64,000 nucleotides of DNA from Microcoleus sp. bin48.metabat.b7b8b9.023 (GTDB taxonomy: Bacteria > Cyanobacteriota > Cyanobacteriia > Cyanobacteriales > Microcoleaceae). Numbering within the stretch: position 1 is the first letter of the stretch; every line of letters starts with the position of its first letter. The stretch lies in NCBI RefSeq assembly GCF_013299185.1, contig NZ_JAAFKG010000013.1:40076-104075 (forward strand). The letters are read 5' to 3'. The translations under genes and the position numbers were made by a program. A model generated the notes under the pieces. It made no database searches, was not told where the DNA came from, and saw nothing but the letters and a program-made list of their open reading frames with translations. Below, piece by piece: positions 52,204-60,849 of this stretch.

Positions 52204-52875
52204 TTATTTATTTTTGATGCTTTCTCCTTTCTTTCTGCGGCCTTCCCGGGCAACGGCTTTTAACTTGGCGTGAAAATCAGTGTGTTTGGCAACAGGAAAT
52301 GATTTTTTGACAGGTTTGTCTGTTAATTTGCGATCGGGTTCGGCTCCATCGGCCAGGGCGGTAACATCCACATCTTCATATACTACAACTTCTGTATTTT
52401 CTTGAGTGCGATCGCCGGCAGTGGCGACTTTTTCTGTTTCCAGGGCCTCTGTATTGGGGACTTCTGCATCTGACGCGCGATCGATTTCTGCTTCTGACTG
52501 CTTGCTCGTATCTATTTCGGCGACACCGAATTCGGATTCTGGGTGGGATAAAAGTATCTCTTCCTGCGACGGTTGAGCATAACTTTCAAAGGTTAAATCT
52601 TGAGGAAAATTGTTGCAAACTAAGCGTTCAAACTCGCGATTAAAATGATAGAGTGGCTGACCTATCCGGTGCCACATACTCAATAGCTGTCCGACAGAAA
52701 CAGCTTTGTAGCGCCCTTGATAAAGCGCTTCAACCACTGCTAAACGCAACCAATAGCCGGGATACTTGGTCAACCATTCACCAGCCAATTTCTCTGCTTT
52801 TTTGCCACCTAGGTCAAAACCGTAGTGAACCAGCAGAGCCGCTGCTTGTGCAGATATTGCCGTCACTTCTGTCAT
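52204..52875 (-). CDS. Conserved cyanobacterial hypothetical protein with acidic linker
   Basis: 223 residues. An ordered helical N-terminal ~95 residues (AAALLVHYGFDLGGKKAEKLAGEWLTKYPGYWLRLAVVEALYQGRYKAVSVGQLLSMWHRIGQPLYHFNREFERLVC) is a pattern I associate with cyanobacterial hypotheticals. An acidic low-complexity linker (~100-190) and a basic C-terminus (KLKAVAREGRRKKGESIKNK) follow. Acidic-then-basic tails suggest protein or nucleic acid contacts; no enzymatic motif. Downstream of it there is only repeat-rich spacer. Confidence 0.65.
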   Translation of the reverse strand: MTEVTAISAQAAALLVHYGFDLGGKKAEKLAGEWLTKYPGYWLRLAVVEALYQGRYKAVSVGQLLSMWHRIGQPLYHFNREFERLVCNNFPQDLTFESYAQPSQEEILLSHPESEFGVAEIDTSKQSEAEIDRASDAEVPNTEALETEKVATAGDRTQENTEVVVYEDVDVTALADGAEPDRKLTDKPVKKSFPVAKHTDFHAKLKAVAREGRRKKGESIKNK

Positions 52876-53339
52876 GGGAATTGGTAATTAGTCAGTTGTC
52901 AGTTGTTAGTTGTCAGTTAGTAGGGGCGGTGCCCCCGTGCCCGCCCTCTTCGTTGTCAGTTAGTAGGGGCGGTGCCCCCGTGCCCGCCCTCTTCGTTGTC
53001 AGTTAGTAGGGGCGGTGCCCCCGTGCCCGCCCTCTTCGTTGTCAGTTGTCTGTCCCCGAAGAGCAAACTTTATCATTAGTCCTTAGTCCTTAGTCCTTGG
53101 AAATTGAAAAATTGGAAATTGGTGATTGTTTTTGCTTCGTTATTACCAATTACCAATTACCGGAAAGAATTGGTAGAAAGCCGGAACCCTTTGACGTAGA
53201 AATTACGATCGGACTATTCATTACTCCAATCCTCTTCCTTAAGGGTAGAGGTAGCTCTCAAACTGTTAAGAGGGCGGGCACGGGGGCACCGCCCCTACAA
53301 ACTGTCAACTGTCAACTGTTGAACCATTACCCAATTCAA
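52876..53339. repeat. Intergenic region with 3 x ~43-bp GC-rich repeats
   Basis: AGTAGGGGCGGTGCCCCCGTG units repeat at ~52919, 52962 and 53005 (about 43-bp period), each with CCCGCCCTCTTCGTTGTCAGTT. An inverted copy lies at ~53268-53298. AGTCCTT heptamers occur at 53078-53098 and CAACTGT units at ~53298. This is the same repeat class found in frame inside glcE. Confidence 0.85.
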
Positions 53340-55877
53340 TTAATCGGATAAACGCACACCTCCTTCTACTGTTCGCACGTCCCCGGAAAATGGTTGGGGT
53401 GTGCCGTTCCAGTTGAAGTCGCTAATTCTAAATGTCAGGCTGCCGACTTGACGCTCAGGATTAAAACGCAAAATAATTGCGTAGCTGCGACGGCTGTATT
53501 CTAAAGTGTAGTTCGTACTGATTGTTTCCCTGCTATCTAAATTAATAGCACTTTGAAACCCGACTCGAAACCCTCCGTAAACTTGCTGCACAAGTCCAAA
53601 AGACAGGACTTTCAAATCTACTAGCCGATCGAACAAATAAGGCGATACCCCGTCCCGCGCTACCTGAGTGTAAGTCACGTTAAATCCAGTGTAGTCGAGG
53701 AAAGGGCGGGAGAAATGGCCGAACTGCCCTTGAATGCCGATGCTGCTGGCGATCGAATTTTGTCGATCGCCACTACTATAATAAGAGCCAACTCCTCGGA
53801 CTCCCAAAGCCAGTTGCAAGAAGGGAACCACCGGCGTCCTGGTGTACTTCAAACCCTGGGTGGGAGTGCGGGGCAGCGGTTGACCTTGCCACAGGTTGAA
53901 GCCGCGGCTGAGGGCGACGCTGACTTGGGCGCGGCCCAAATCGATGCGGTTGTTTTCGCGCACGGGATCGAGCAAATCTGCTCGATCGGTGTCAGCATTG
54001 ATAAATTGATACCCGGCTTGGTAGCTGAAATTGATGCCTGTGTTGCCGATTTGCATCTGTGGGGAAGTGAGGACGGCCCCGAGACTGCTGTTGACGGTTT
54101 GAAAGCCTAGAGAACCGTTAAACAGTCGATCGCGATAACTATATTCTGCGGCTAGATTGTGATTGCCGATCGACTGTCGCAGCCGCAAATTGCCCCGAAA
54201 AGCATTTTCAGCTAAATCCGGGAAATTATCAAAATTCAGAAATAACGCGGATCCTTCCAGGCTGGTGCGAGGGCCCAAAGTCGCGTTCAACTTGGCTTTC
54301 AGCCCGTAGCTGTCGGGGGAAAACGGATTGCCGCCGTTCTTTTCCACGATTCGCTGGAGGTAAATTTGGGGTGTTAGAGTCAGGCGCACGGGCCCATCCT
54401 GGAACACTTCATAACCGCACTCGGCAAACAAACCGCCCCTGTCGCCCCCGTCGTAGCCGAAAGTCAAACAGGGGCCGTTTTTCTGTTGGCTGTCAAAAAC
54501 TTGCCTGCGGGGATACACGGGTATTTTGATGCGGTTGTCGAACACCAAGCGGGGCGAATTTGTGACTAATTCCTCAGCCGTGGGCGAAATCCTGGTAATC
54601 GTTGCCCTCCGAGCCCTGTATTCGAGTTCCGGCGGGGAAAACGGGTCATTAGTAATCCGAATGTTGGTTGCTACTCTGACGCCATTTGGCAGTAATTCGA
54701 GGCGGTCTGCTTCAAAGCGGACGCGGTTGACGGCGCCGACAATTTGGGGGGCTGCTAACTGTCCGCCACCGCCGCTGCTGCCGCCACCACCGATGGTAAT
54801 AGTAGCAGCGCCGGGGGATTTGACTCCGCGTAGGGGCTGTTGGCTGGTGAGCCGATCGCTCAGCGGCTGTTCTAGAATGGTTCCAGCACTAATATCTGTG
54901 GGTAGTGTGGGGGTTAACTCGCTACCTGCTGCGGGGAGGAATATTTCGCCGCTGGCTTGTTCGACTGCGCCGGAGTTGAGTCCGAGATTGAATTCCATCT
55001 GCCTGCCGCGGACTACTTGTTGACCGCGGGTATAGGCGACATTACCGGATGCTATCACTTGGCGGGTGACTAGGTTGACGATCGCGCGATCGGCATCAAT
55101 CACAGTTTGTCGGAACCGCACCACAACCCTACCAACCGCCGTGACAATTTGCTGTTTGTCGTCAAATTCTTGGCTGTCGGCCTTAATTTCGATAGTGTCG
55201 GCCGGACTTACCGGAAATGGCACCGTCCGCTGAGAAGGCGCGGTGCGGACTCCGGGCGCGGCCGGTTTGGGCTGCGGTTTCGGTGCTGCGGGAGTGGCTG
55301 GTTTGGGTGTCGTTGGCGTCGTTGGTGTCGTTGGAATCTCCAATTCTTGCTGCTTTGTAGCAGGCGGTTCTGGCGCTTCGGGAACAGGAATCTCCGCAGG
55401 TTCGGGGGAGTTATTTTTTAACTCCTCGCCTTTAGCCTGATACCCGTCGTCTGGCTGTCGGACAGCATTATTGTCCTTTTTGCTCTGATCCCTTGCTGTT
55501 CGTTGACGATTCCGAGCGGCAATGGCATTTTCTACTGAACCCAATTGGTAAGCAGTAAACGAGGTATCTTTCTGGGCTGTCACAGTTTCAGGTTGTCCTA
55601 CAGCAGTCGGAGGCTGAAATTCCGCTGCTGCGCCGTTACTTTCCACAGAGGTTGCGGGGTCAGCAATTTCTGGCGCCCCACTGATGGCTGGGGTGGTGCC
55701 GAGGAGTGCTGCTGAGGGTTCTGGTTCGGGCTGAACGATTTCTGGGCTGGGTTCCGGTATTTCTGCGGAGTTGCTGCGGGTGTCTCCATCATTTACTGCC
55801 ACAGTGAGGGCGACTTTTTTGGGCTTCGCGATGTAGATGATGGCAGAGGGTTCGGGCGGCGGTACCGGATAGGGCAT
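53340..55877 (-). CDS. DUF3769 outer-membrane protein with OstA/LptA-like domain (LptD-like)
   Basis: 845 residues. A Pro/Glu-rich disordered N-terminus (~1-230, including PTTPTTPTTP and KPATPAAPKPQPKPAAP) precedes an OstA/LptA-like beta domain (DTIEIKADSQEFDDKQQIVTAVGRVVVRF to GAVEQASGEIFLP, ~232-320). A long beta-rich C-terminal region follows with alternating aromatic strands ending ILRFNPERQVGSLTFRISDFNW, typical of a barrel. This matches cyanobacterial LPS-assembly-like proteins that deliver lipopolysaccharide to the surface. No clear signal peptide is visible at MPYPVPPPEP, so the true start may lie upstream or export uses an internal segment. Confidence 0.85.
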   Translation of the reverse strand: MPYPVPPPEPSAIIYIAKPKKVALTVAVNDGDTRSNSAEIPEPSPEIVQPEPEPSAALLGTTPAISGAPEIADPATSVESNGAAAEFQPPTAVGQPETVTAQKDTSFTAYQLGSVENAIAARNRQRTARDQSKKDNNAVRQPDDGYQAKGEELKNNSPEPAEIPVPEAPEPPATKQQELEIPTTPTTPTTPKPATPAAPKPQPKPAAPGVRTAPSQRTVPFPVSPADTIEIKADSQEFDDKQQIVTAVGRVVVRFRQTVIDADRAIVNLVTRQVIASGNVAYTRGQQVVRGRQMEFNLGLNSGAVEQASGEIFLPAAGSELTPTLPTDISAGTILEQPLSDRLTSQQPLRGVKSPGAATITIGGGGSSGGGGQLAAPQIVGAVNRVRFEADRLELLPNGVRVATNIRITNDPFSPPELEYRARRATITRISPTAEELVTNSPRLVFDNRIKIPVYPRRQVFDSQQKNGPCLTFGYDGGDRGGLFAECGYEVFQDGPVRLTLTPQIYLQRIVEKNGGNPFSPDSYGLKAKLNATLGPRTSLEGSALFLNFDNFPDLAENAFRGNLRLRQSIGNHNLAAEYSYRDRLFNGSLGFQTVNSSLGAVLTSPQMQIGNTGINFSYQAGYQFINADTDRADLLDPVRENNRIDLGRAQVSVALSRGFNLWQGQPLPRTPTQGLKYTRTPVVPFLQLALGVRGVGSYYSSGDRQNSIASSIGIQGQFGHFSRPFLDYTGFNVTYTQVARDGVSPYLFDRLVDLKVLSFGLVQQVYGGFRVGFQSAINLDSRETISTNYTLEYSRRSYAIILRFNPERQVGSLTFRISDFNWNGTPQPFSGDVRTVEGGVRLSD

Positions 55878-56264
55878 AGTTACAACAGGTGAATCATCCG
55901 ATTTTAGATTTTAGATTTTAGCTTTTAAATTTTAGAGGATTATTTTATAGCGGAAAATCGATCGTCCAAATTTTTGCATTTAACAGGCAGCGTTTCAAGG
56001 TTAACCGGAAATCTTCTGGTGTGCCTCGCAGCTAACCGACTGATCCTCAGAAACTGAGTTGATTGCCAGAAACAATTGGTTTAAAGCCTCCACCCTTGTA
56101 GGGAGAAATTAAAATCTGACTATTCGTTGCTCTAATCCTCTTCGTTTCAAAATCAGAAGAGCCTGTCAACTGTCAACTGTCAGCCTGTTTGCTGTCAACT
56201 GTCAACTGTCAACTGTCAACTGTCAACTGGGTTTCTTTCGCCATAAGATAACCGACACTTTTTT
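55878..56264. repeat. Intergenic region with CAACTGT heptamers
   Basis: TTTTAGA heptamers (~55903-55935) and two blocks of CAACTGT (56163-56228, about eight units, interrupted by CAGCCTGTTTG) lie between the DUF3769 gene and the IS607-type tnpB. No gene seen. Confidence 0.8.
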
Positions 56265-57972
56265 GCTAACAAATGCTAACAAACGTATAAGTTAAGAGAG
56301 TCTCTCAACAAAGGCGTGTCAACCAATGCCCGTAGGAAAATCCCGCGAGCACCATTTAGATCCCGATCCATCTTCAATCCGGTGGCTGCGGACTTAATAG
56401 TTCTAGCACCACCTAGATTTTTGACAATTTCGCCCGTCCATGACACCGTTTTTGAGGTATAAGCTTCGTTGCAGTCAATCACGAGTTTGGAATTTTCCCA
56501 AGCTTTCCACTTAAGGAAATTCTTAAATTCGTAATGGCTTAGAGTCAACATTTGTCGCACCGTTTTGTTTCTCAACTTACGGCGTGACTTCGACATCATT
56601 TGAGAAGTCTCAAACGTAGGCAGTAAGATTACATCAAAGTTATCAACTAAAAACTTAGCTACTTTGTGATGTAACTCTCTGACTAAGTTCTTGATTTTAC
56701 AACGAAGCCTGCTGGCTGATTTCTTGAATCTTCTTTTCTGCCGACTGGGGGCTTTAGAGATTTTCGATACCAATTTGTCCAACCGAAAACACAGTTTCTG
56801 GATGTACAAATTAGAATCATTTCCAAGCCAGCCATAGGAATCTTCAGAGAAAAACGTCATGAAGGTACGGACACCGGGGTCTAAGGCAACGACGCGACCT
56901 TGTTTATCGGTCTTGGTTTGTTGCACTTCTTCAGAAACAACTAAATAGTATTCTCCGTAGGCGAGAGTCAACCTCCCATCACTGAACTTTTCAGGCAAAG
57001 ATTCTGTTAATTGACACTTACCCAGAATGGAATGGTAGACACCGCAGTCTTTTACAGCCGACTTCGGCACATAAATAGATTGCTTGGTGTCTTTTCTACT
57101 CCGAAACTTGCATTGGCGGAGTAGACCATCTTTTTTAAAACCCTGTTTAGCTGCTTTGACTGCTAAACAGGCATCTTTGATGGCAATCGATTTAATTTGG
57201 AAAGGTACAGGTTTTGCCCATTCTGGCAAACTGTTGAGTATTCCAGTTTTGATTGTCATCCAGTTAGCTTTTGTGCCTGGTTCTTGGAGATATTTGATAG
57301 TCGCGTTGTAGACAAAACGACTCACTCCAAACCACTGCTTGATTAAAGCTTTTTGTTCAGGATTTAGGAATAGCCGGATCTTCTTTGATCTTCTTGCTGT
57401 AACTTCTGAGTCCCTGCATTCTGCAACGGTCGTCGTGAAGGATGGCGAGAAGATAGCTTGTGAGTTCGCTTTCGCTCGCGTGAACAGTTCCGTCAAGAAC
57501 CACGATTTGTCCACCGTTTTGTTGAACCATGAACTCGAATAATTCAAATCCGAATCTGCTTTAGATGTCGCCACAGGCAACAACAATCGTGAGCTGTTCG
57601 CCGCGCATAAGTCTGACCAGTAGGGCTTGCAGTCCCTTCCTTTTGAAGTTGAGTCCTGACCCGATATCTTGGATGATTTCGGCGTTGGGGTATTACTGTT
57701 GCATAAAGTCAACTTGTCTAGCGAGGTCGTCTCGCTATTTGGGCGAACTGACGCGACAGTAGCAAACAACGGTAGTTCTAGTTGCACCGCGCTCTTCGGA
57801 CTCGACATCATAGAGTCGTTGCCCTGCTTCGTTTTTGATGCTTTTGATCTTCCCTTCGCCTGCATATTTTCTTGTCTGTGTGTGGATGCAAGCCCAGAAA
57901 TTCGACTGCTTTTCTGAGCGGAACGTATGGCATACAGCAAATATGAGCATAAATTAACAAATGTAAGCAAAT
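56265..57972 (-). mobile_element. IS607-type tnpB-only element (putative limits)
   Basis: Similar direct sequences bound the tnpB frame: GCTAACAAATGCTAACAAAC (56265-56284) at the 3' side and TTAACAAATGTAAGCAAAT (57954-57972) at the 5' side; the tnpB stop codon falls inside the former. No serine-recombinase tnpA is present, so it would need help in trans. Limits are inferred from this repeat pair. Confidence 0.45.
56276..57970 (-). CDS. tnpB: IS607-type TnpB, RuvC nuclease family, with N-terminal extension
   Basis: 564 residues. TnpB proper starts near residue 190 (TARRSKKIRLFLNPEQKALIKQWFGVSRFVYN) and runs through LPEWAKPVPFQIKSIAIKDA. The RuvC-I motif is VVALDPGVRTFMTFF (Asp), RuvC-II ILLPTFETSQM (Glu) and RuvC-III MDRDLNGARGIFLRAL (Asp), so the catalytic triad is complete. 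The zinc ribbon that should read CSWCG...CxxCG is replaced by VSWTG and SAATG, with no cysteine pair. The first ~190 residues are Ser/Thr/Lys-rich and unrelated to TnpB; translation may really start later. TnpBs are RNA-guided nucleases; activity here is uncertain. Confidence 0.82.
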   Translation of the reverse strand: MLTFVNLCSYLLYAIRSAQKSSRISGLASTHRQENMQAKGRSKASKTKQGNDSMMSSPKSAVQLELPLFATVASVRPNSETTSLDKLTLCNSNTPTPKSSKISGQDSTSKGRDCKPYWSDLCAANSSRLLLPVATSKADSDLNYSSSWFNKTVDKSWFLTELFTRAKANSQAIFSPSFTTTVAECRDSEVTARRSKKIRLFLNPEQKALIKQWFGVSRFVYNATIKYLQEPGTKANWMTIKTGILNSLPEWAKPVPFQIKSIAIKDACLAVKAAKQGFKKDGLLRQCKFRSRKDTKQSIYVPKSAVKDCGVYHSILGKCQLTESLPEKFSDGRLTLAYGEYYLVVSEEVQQTKTDKQGRVVALDPGVRTFMTFFSEDSYGWLGNDSNLYIQKLCFRLDKLVSKISKAPSRQKRRFKKSASRLRCKIKNLVRELHHKVAKFLVDNFDVILLPTFETSQMMSKSRRKLRNKTVRQMLTLSHYEFKNFLKWKAWENSKLVIDCNEAYTSKTVSWTGEIVKNLGGARTIKSAATGLKMDRDLNGARGIFLRALVDTPLLRDSLNLYVC

Positions 57973-58101
57973 ACTTTACTGTACGTCAACCTCGCTAGTG
58001 GTGCGAGGTCAAGTTTTGTTGGACTAATTTTTGGGGATTTGCTGGCTGACTCGCGGGGGCTGCGGTGACGTGCCCCCGAGTCAGCGACGGAGATAGCTGG
58101 T

Positions 58102-58218
58102 TTATTCCATGTCTCTGCGGTTGGGGTTCCGGGCTGGGTCATTGGACAAAAACCCAAATATGAACAGGGAAACAAAGAATAGAACAACTACATTAACTAC
58201 GATTTTGAGGGTTAGCAC
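58102..58218 (-). CDS. psbI: Photosystem II reaction centre protein PsbI (GTG start)
   Basis: 38 residues when started at GTG 58218: (V/M)[18 protein letters not shown] then [19 protein letters not shown]. The single TM helix and FGFLSxDPxRNPxRxDxE ending are diagnostic of PsbI, which contacts D1/CP43 in PSII assembly. 38 residues is exactly the family length, and GGAG lies 9 nt before the GTG. An in-frame ATG at 58242 would add eight residues not seen in the family. It is easily missed because it is short and has a non-ATG start. The IS607-type tnpB lies 131 bp downstream on the same strand. Confidence 0.92.
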   Translation of the reverse strand: MLTLKIVVNVVVLFFVSLFIFGFLSNDPARNPNRRDME

Positions 58219-58284
58219 TGTGGGAGTCTCCAAAGATGGCATAATAGCGGGCTGATTTGCTGCTGTTGCGGCAACATTTTTATC

Positions 58285-58573
58285 TTGACAGTCCCCGACA
58301 TACAGGCACGGGGATTCTTAAGACATTTCTGTCAAAATATCCCTATTGCTAGGGTTCCCAGGCTGACTGGGTTTGCACGAAGCGTGCTCCCGTCATATCT
58401 CCTCAAAAATGTTTTGGGCGTAGACTTTCCCCCAGTCCAGGGGTAGGTTTTTACATCTTGTCTGATGTGCTGATTCTACCATATTGATTTGTGAAGATGG
58501 ATTTGTTTTTTACTTAACAATGGCAAAAAGCCATCCTCATCAAGGACGGGGTTTTCAATTTGACGTTCTGATA
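58285..58573. mobile_element. IS200/IS605-type solo element upstream of psbI
   Basis: One end is TTGACAGTCCCCG, loop, CGGGGATTCTTAA (hairpin ~58293-58313), parallel to TTGACATCCT...GGTGATTCCTAA at 11187. The other is the CCATCC/GGACGG hairpin (~58531-58549), then GGGGTTTTCAATTTGACG and TTCTGATAAG. The interior (~220 bp) has no ORF but several short stems, e.g. CCCAGGCTGACTGGG. Its 5' end is ~67 bp upstream of the psbI GTG, so it sits in the psbI promoter region. Confidence 0.65.
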
Positions 58574-58683
58574 AGCTGTGTTGGATCTAGATTGCCTGTG
58601 GTGTTGGAGAGGGAGAGGGTTCGAGGATTGTTCGATCGGGATTTGAAATATACAATTTAAATGCACAACAGCTTAACTAAAGA

Positions 58684-60666
58684 TTAGTCAATTTTATTTT
58701 TGCTTTTGAGGATGGTTGGCAAGTTGGTTTTTGCCCAATTCCAGATTTGCTCGATGATTTTTTCGACGCGCACCATGACTAAATCGAGCCATTCGAGCAC
58801 TTGTTCTAGTGGGTGTTTAATGTAACCCATCGCTTCTGCTTTGGTTTCTAAGTATTCGTCTGCGGGCGGGAGACCTGCGCTCTGATTTTTGGGTGCTGTG
58901 ACGCTGGTGGCGGGGGTGTATCTGCTGGTGGTGGGGGCGATTGCTGCTGGGGATTTGCTGGTTTGTGCGGTGTTCGGGTTGGTGTTTTTTGGCACTTGGG
59001 TCTCCGGCGCGCGCTCTGGGGTTGATTCTGCTGCGAGTCCAGATTTATTTTCTGGAGTGACGGCTAAGTTTGAGCCTGTTTGGGATTGACTTTGTGGGAC
59101 TTTTGTAAGCAAGCTCTGTTTTAGCTGGGCGAGCATCCTGTGAATTGCTTCGGGGTAAGGCGATATTGAGACTGCGGTCGATCGACTTTCTGACAATTCT
59201 ACTGTTTCTGCAATTTCATGCTTGACTTCTGGGCTGTTTTCTGATATGAGGTTTTTAACATTTGCCTCGGGTTCGGCACTTCCTGCGATTAAGTGCTGCG
59301 GTGCTGGTTCTCCGAATAAGTCTTGCCAATTCAACCAAGGTCGATCGACCTTTTGGCTGTTTTCCGTTCGATCTTGTTGGTGACGTTGTTTTAAATAATA
59401 CTGAATTGCGACAGCTTTTTCGGTATTATCACTAGCTGCCGTTTCTTTGCCCAGCAGTTGGTCTACGGACGACCAAATCATTTTTTCGATGTTTTTCGCG
59501 TATTTTTCGAGGATTTCGCGGGCTGACAAACCTAAATTTGTTTCTGGGGCGGAAGTATTAATTTTTACCTCTAGATTGTCAGCGGTGGTTTTGGCTGTTG
59601 GGGGGAGGGTAAATTCTTCGAGGTTGACGGCAGCGCGATCGAGTAATGTGACAAAGGAGATCGGATTGTCGGTGCGATCGAACTTGCTGTTAAAATTAGG
59701 TTCTAATTTTGGGGTATTGCGGTCGATCGAATTTGATGGAGCAATCGCCGGCCCTGCGGTGTTGGCCGGAGCGATCGATGCGGTGGCTCTTTGAACTAAG
59801 ATCGCATTGCGGTCGATCGCGCCTTTGACTGCGAGGATTGATTCTCCAAACTGATTTCTTTTCACAGCAACCGGACTCGACTGGAGCCAGGCCATCAATT
59901 CCCAAAAACGACGCACCGGCGCCAACCGAGATTTTTTCGCAGCAGACTCTAAACCGAGATTAAATTTTAATTCTTTTTGAGCAATTTCTCGCCGTTCCGG
60001 CCCGTCGTTGGCGACTTCCCAAGTTATGCGACTTTCCAGAAGTTCTTGCTGTTCGGGTGTCAAAATATCTAATATGCGATTGCCATCTCCGACTAAGACT
60101 AAAGTGCGGGCTGGGATGAAAGTCGCGATTCCCTGAACTTTTTGGGATTGGCTGTCTAATTGAGTTTTGGCCTGGGGAGGTTCTAAGACGGAAGTTGTTT
60201 GATGCTTGGCAGCTTGTTTGATAAAGTTGATGGCTGGATGCAAATCGCGATCGGCTTTCTCAGTTGCTGGGTTTGTCTGGATTAACAGCCCAAAACTGGC
60301 TAAAGTTGTAGCGGTTTGGGACGAGTTTAGCAAATTTGCAGCCAGGTTTAAGATTTGGTCGATCGAACTTTCATCAGAAACTTCTCCTGGATACCAATTT
60401 CCCGAAAAATCTGGATTTTCATCGCCGTCATATTCTTGAAGTTCGGGTAAATCTACTTTTTGGCTGGATTCCCGCAACTGTCGGCTCAACATTCGGGAAC
60501 TTTGGACGAGCAGGTAAGCTGGATAAAGTAGAATTTGGGTAGCGGTGAGAGTTGCTGCTTGAATTTGTCGCCAAGTGCGATCGCAATTATCGGCAACTTG
60601 GCGGGACTGTTTGGATATAAAATTTAATAGTCGGCTTTGGTATGGGCCGTAGTAACCGTCGGACAT
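58684..60666 (-). CDS. Large cyanobacterial hypothetical protein
   Basis: 660 residues. The N-terminal ~70 residues (MSDGYYGPYQSRLLNFISKQSRQVADNCDRTWRQIQAATLTATQILLYPAYLLVQSSRML) contain an amphipathic to hydrophobic helix; then a mostly polar region with STxLASFG, FIPARTLVLVGDGNRILDILTPEQQELLESRITWEVAN (a recognisable ordered block, ~190-230), a long disordered Ser/Thr/Pro segment (~480-600), and a C-terminal amphipathic helix (PLEQVLEWLDLVMVRVEKIIEQIWNWAKTNLP). The termini look membrane-associating. I know it only as a cyanobacterial conserved hypothetical. It is transcribed divergently from the GH38 gene. Confidence 0.7.
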   Translation of the reverse strand: MSDGYYGPYQSRLLNFISKQSRQVADNCDRTWRQIQAATLTATQILLYPAYLLVQSSRMLSRQLRESSQKVDLPELQEYDGDENPDFSGNWYPGEVSDESSIDQILNLAANLLNSSQTATTLASFGLLIQTNPATEKADRDLHPAINFIKQAAKHQTTSVLEPPQAKTQLDSQSQKVQGIATFIPARTLVLVGDGNRILDILTPEQQELLESRITWEVANDGPERREIAQKELKFNLGLESAAKKSRLAPVRRFWELMAWLQSSPVAVKRNQFGESILAVKGAIDRNAILVQRATASIAPANTAGPAIAPSNSIDRNTPKLEPNFNSKFDRTDNPISFVTLLDRAAVNLEEFTLPPTAKTTADNLEVKINTSAPETNLGLSAREILEKYAKNIEKMIWSSVDQLLGKETAASDNTEKAVAIQYYLKQRHQQDRTENSQKVDRPWLNWQDLFGEPAPQHLIAGSAEPEANVKNLISENSPEVKHEIAETVELSESRSTAVSISPYPEAIHRMLAQLKQSLLTKVPQSQSQTGSNLAVTPENKSGLAAESTPERAPETQVPKNTNPNTAQTSKSPAAIAPTTSRYTPATSVTAPKNQSAGLPPADEYLETKAEAMGYIKHPLEQVLEWLDLVMVRVEKIIEQIWNWAKTNLPTILKSKNKID

Positions 60667-60849
60667 AAGTTTAATTATTGAATTCAGGTTTTAGATTAGC
60701 GCCGGAATGTCTGAATTTTGCAGTAAAATCAAAACTGGATATTAATCGCAGTTTCAAACCCTCTGAAACCTTTATTTCTTCGCGTCCTTTGCGTCTTCGC
60801 GGTTCGATACTGAGCCCAGATTCCTACGCAAGTCCTATTTTAGCTAAAT

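Noticed and set aside
51993..52253. 86-codon minus-strand ORF overlapping the end of the gene at 52204
   Set aside because: Frame-shadow of the downstream spacer; composition not protein-like and no motif.
57954..58187. 77-codon minus-strand ORF
   Set aside because: Overlaps psbI in another frame; the psbI protein is clearly the coding one.
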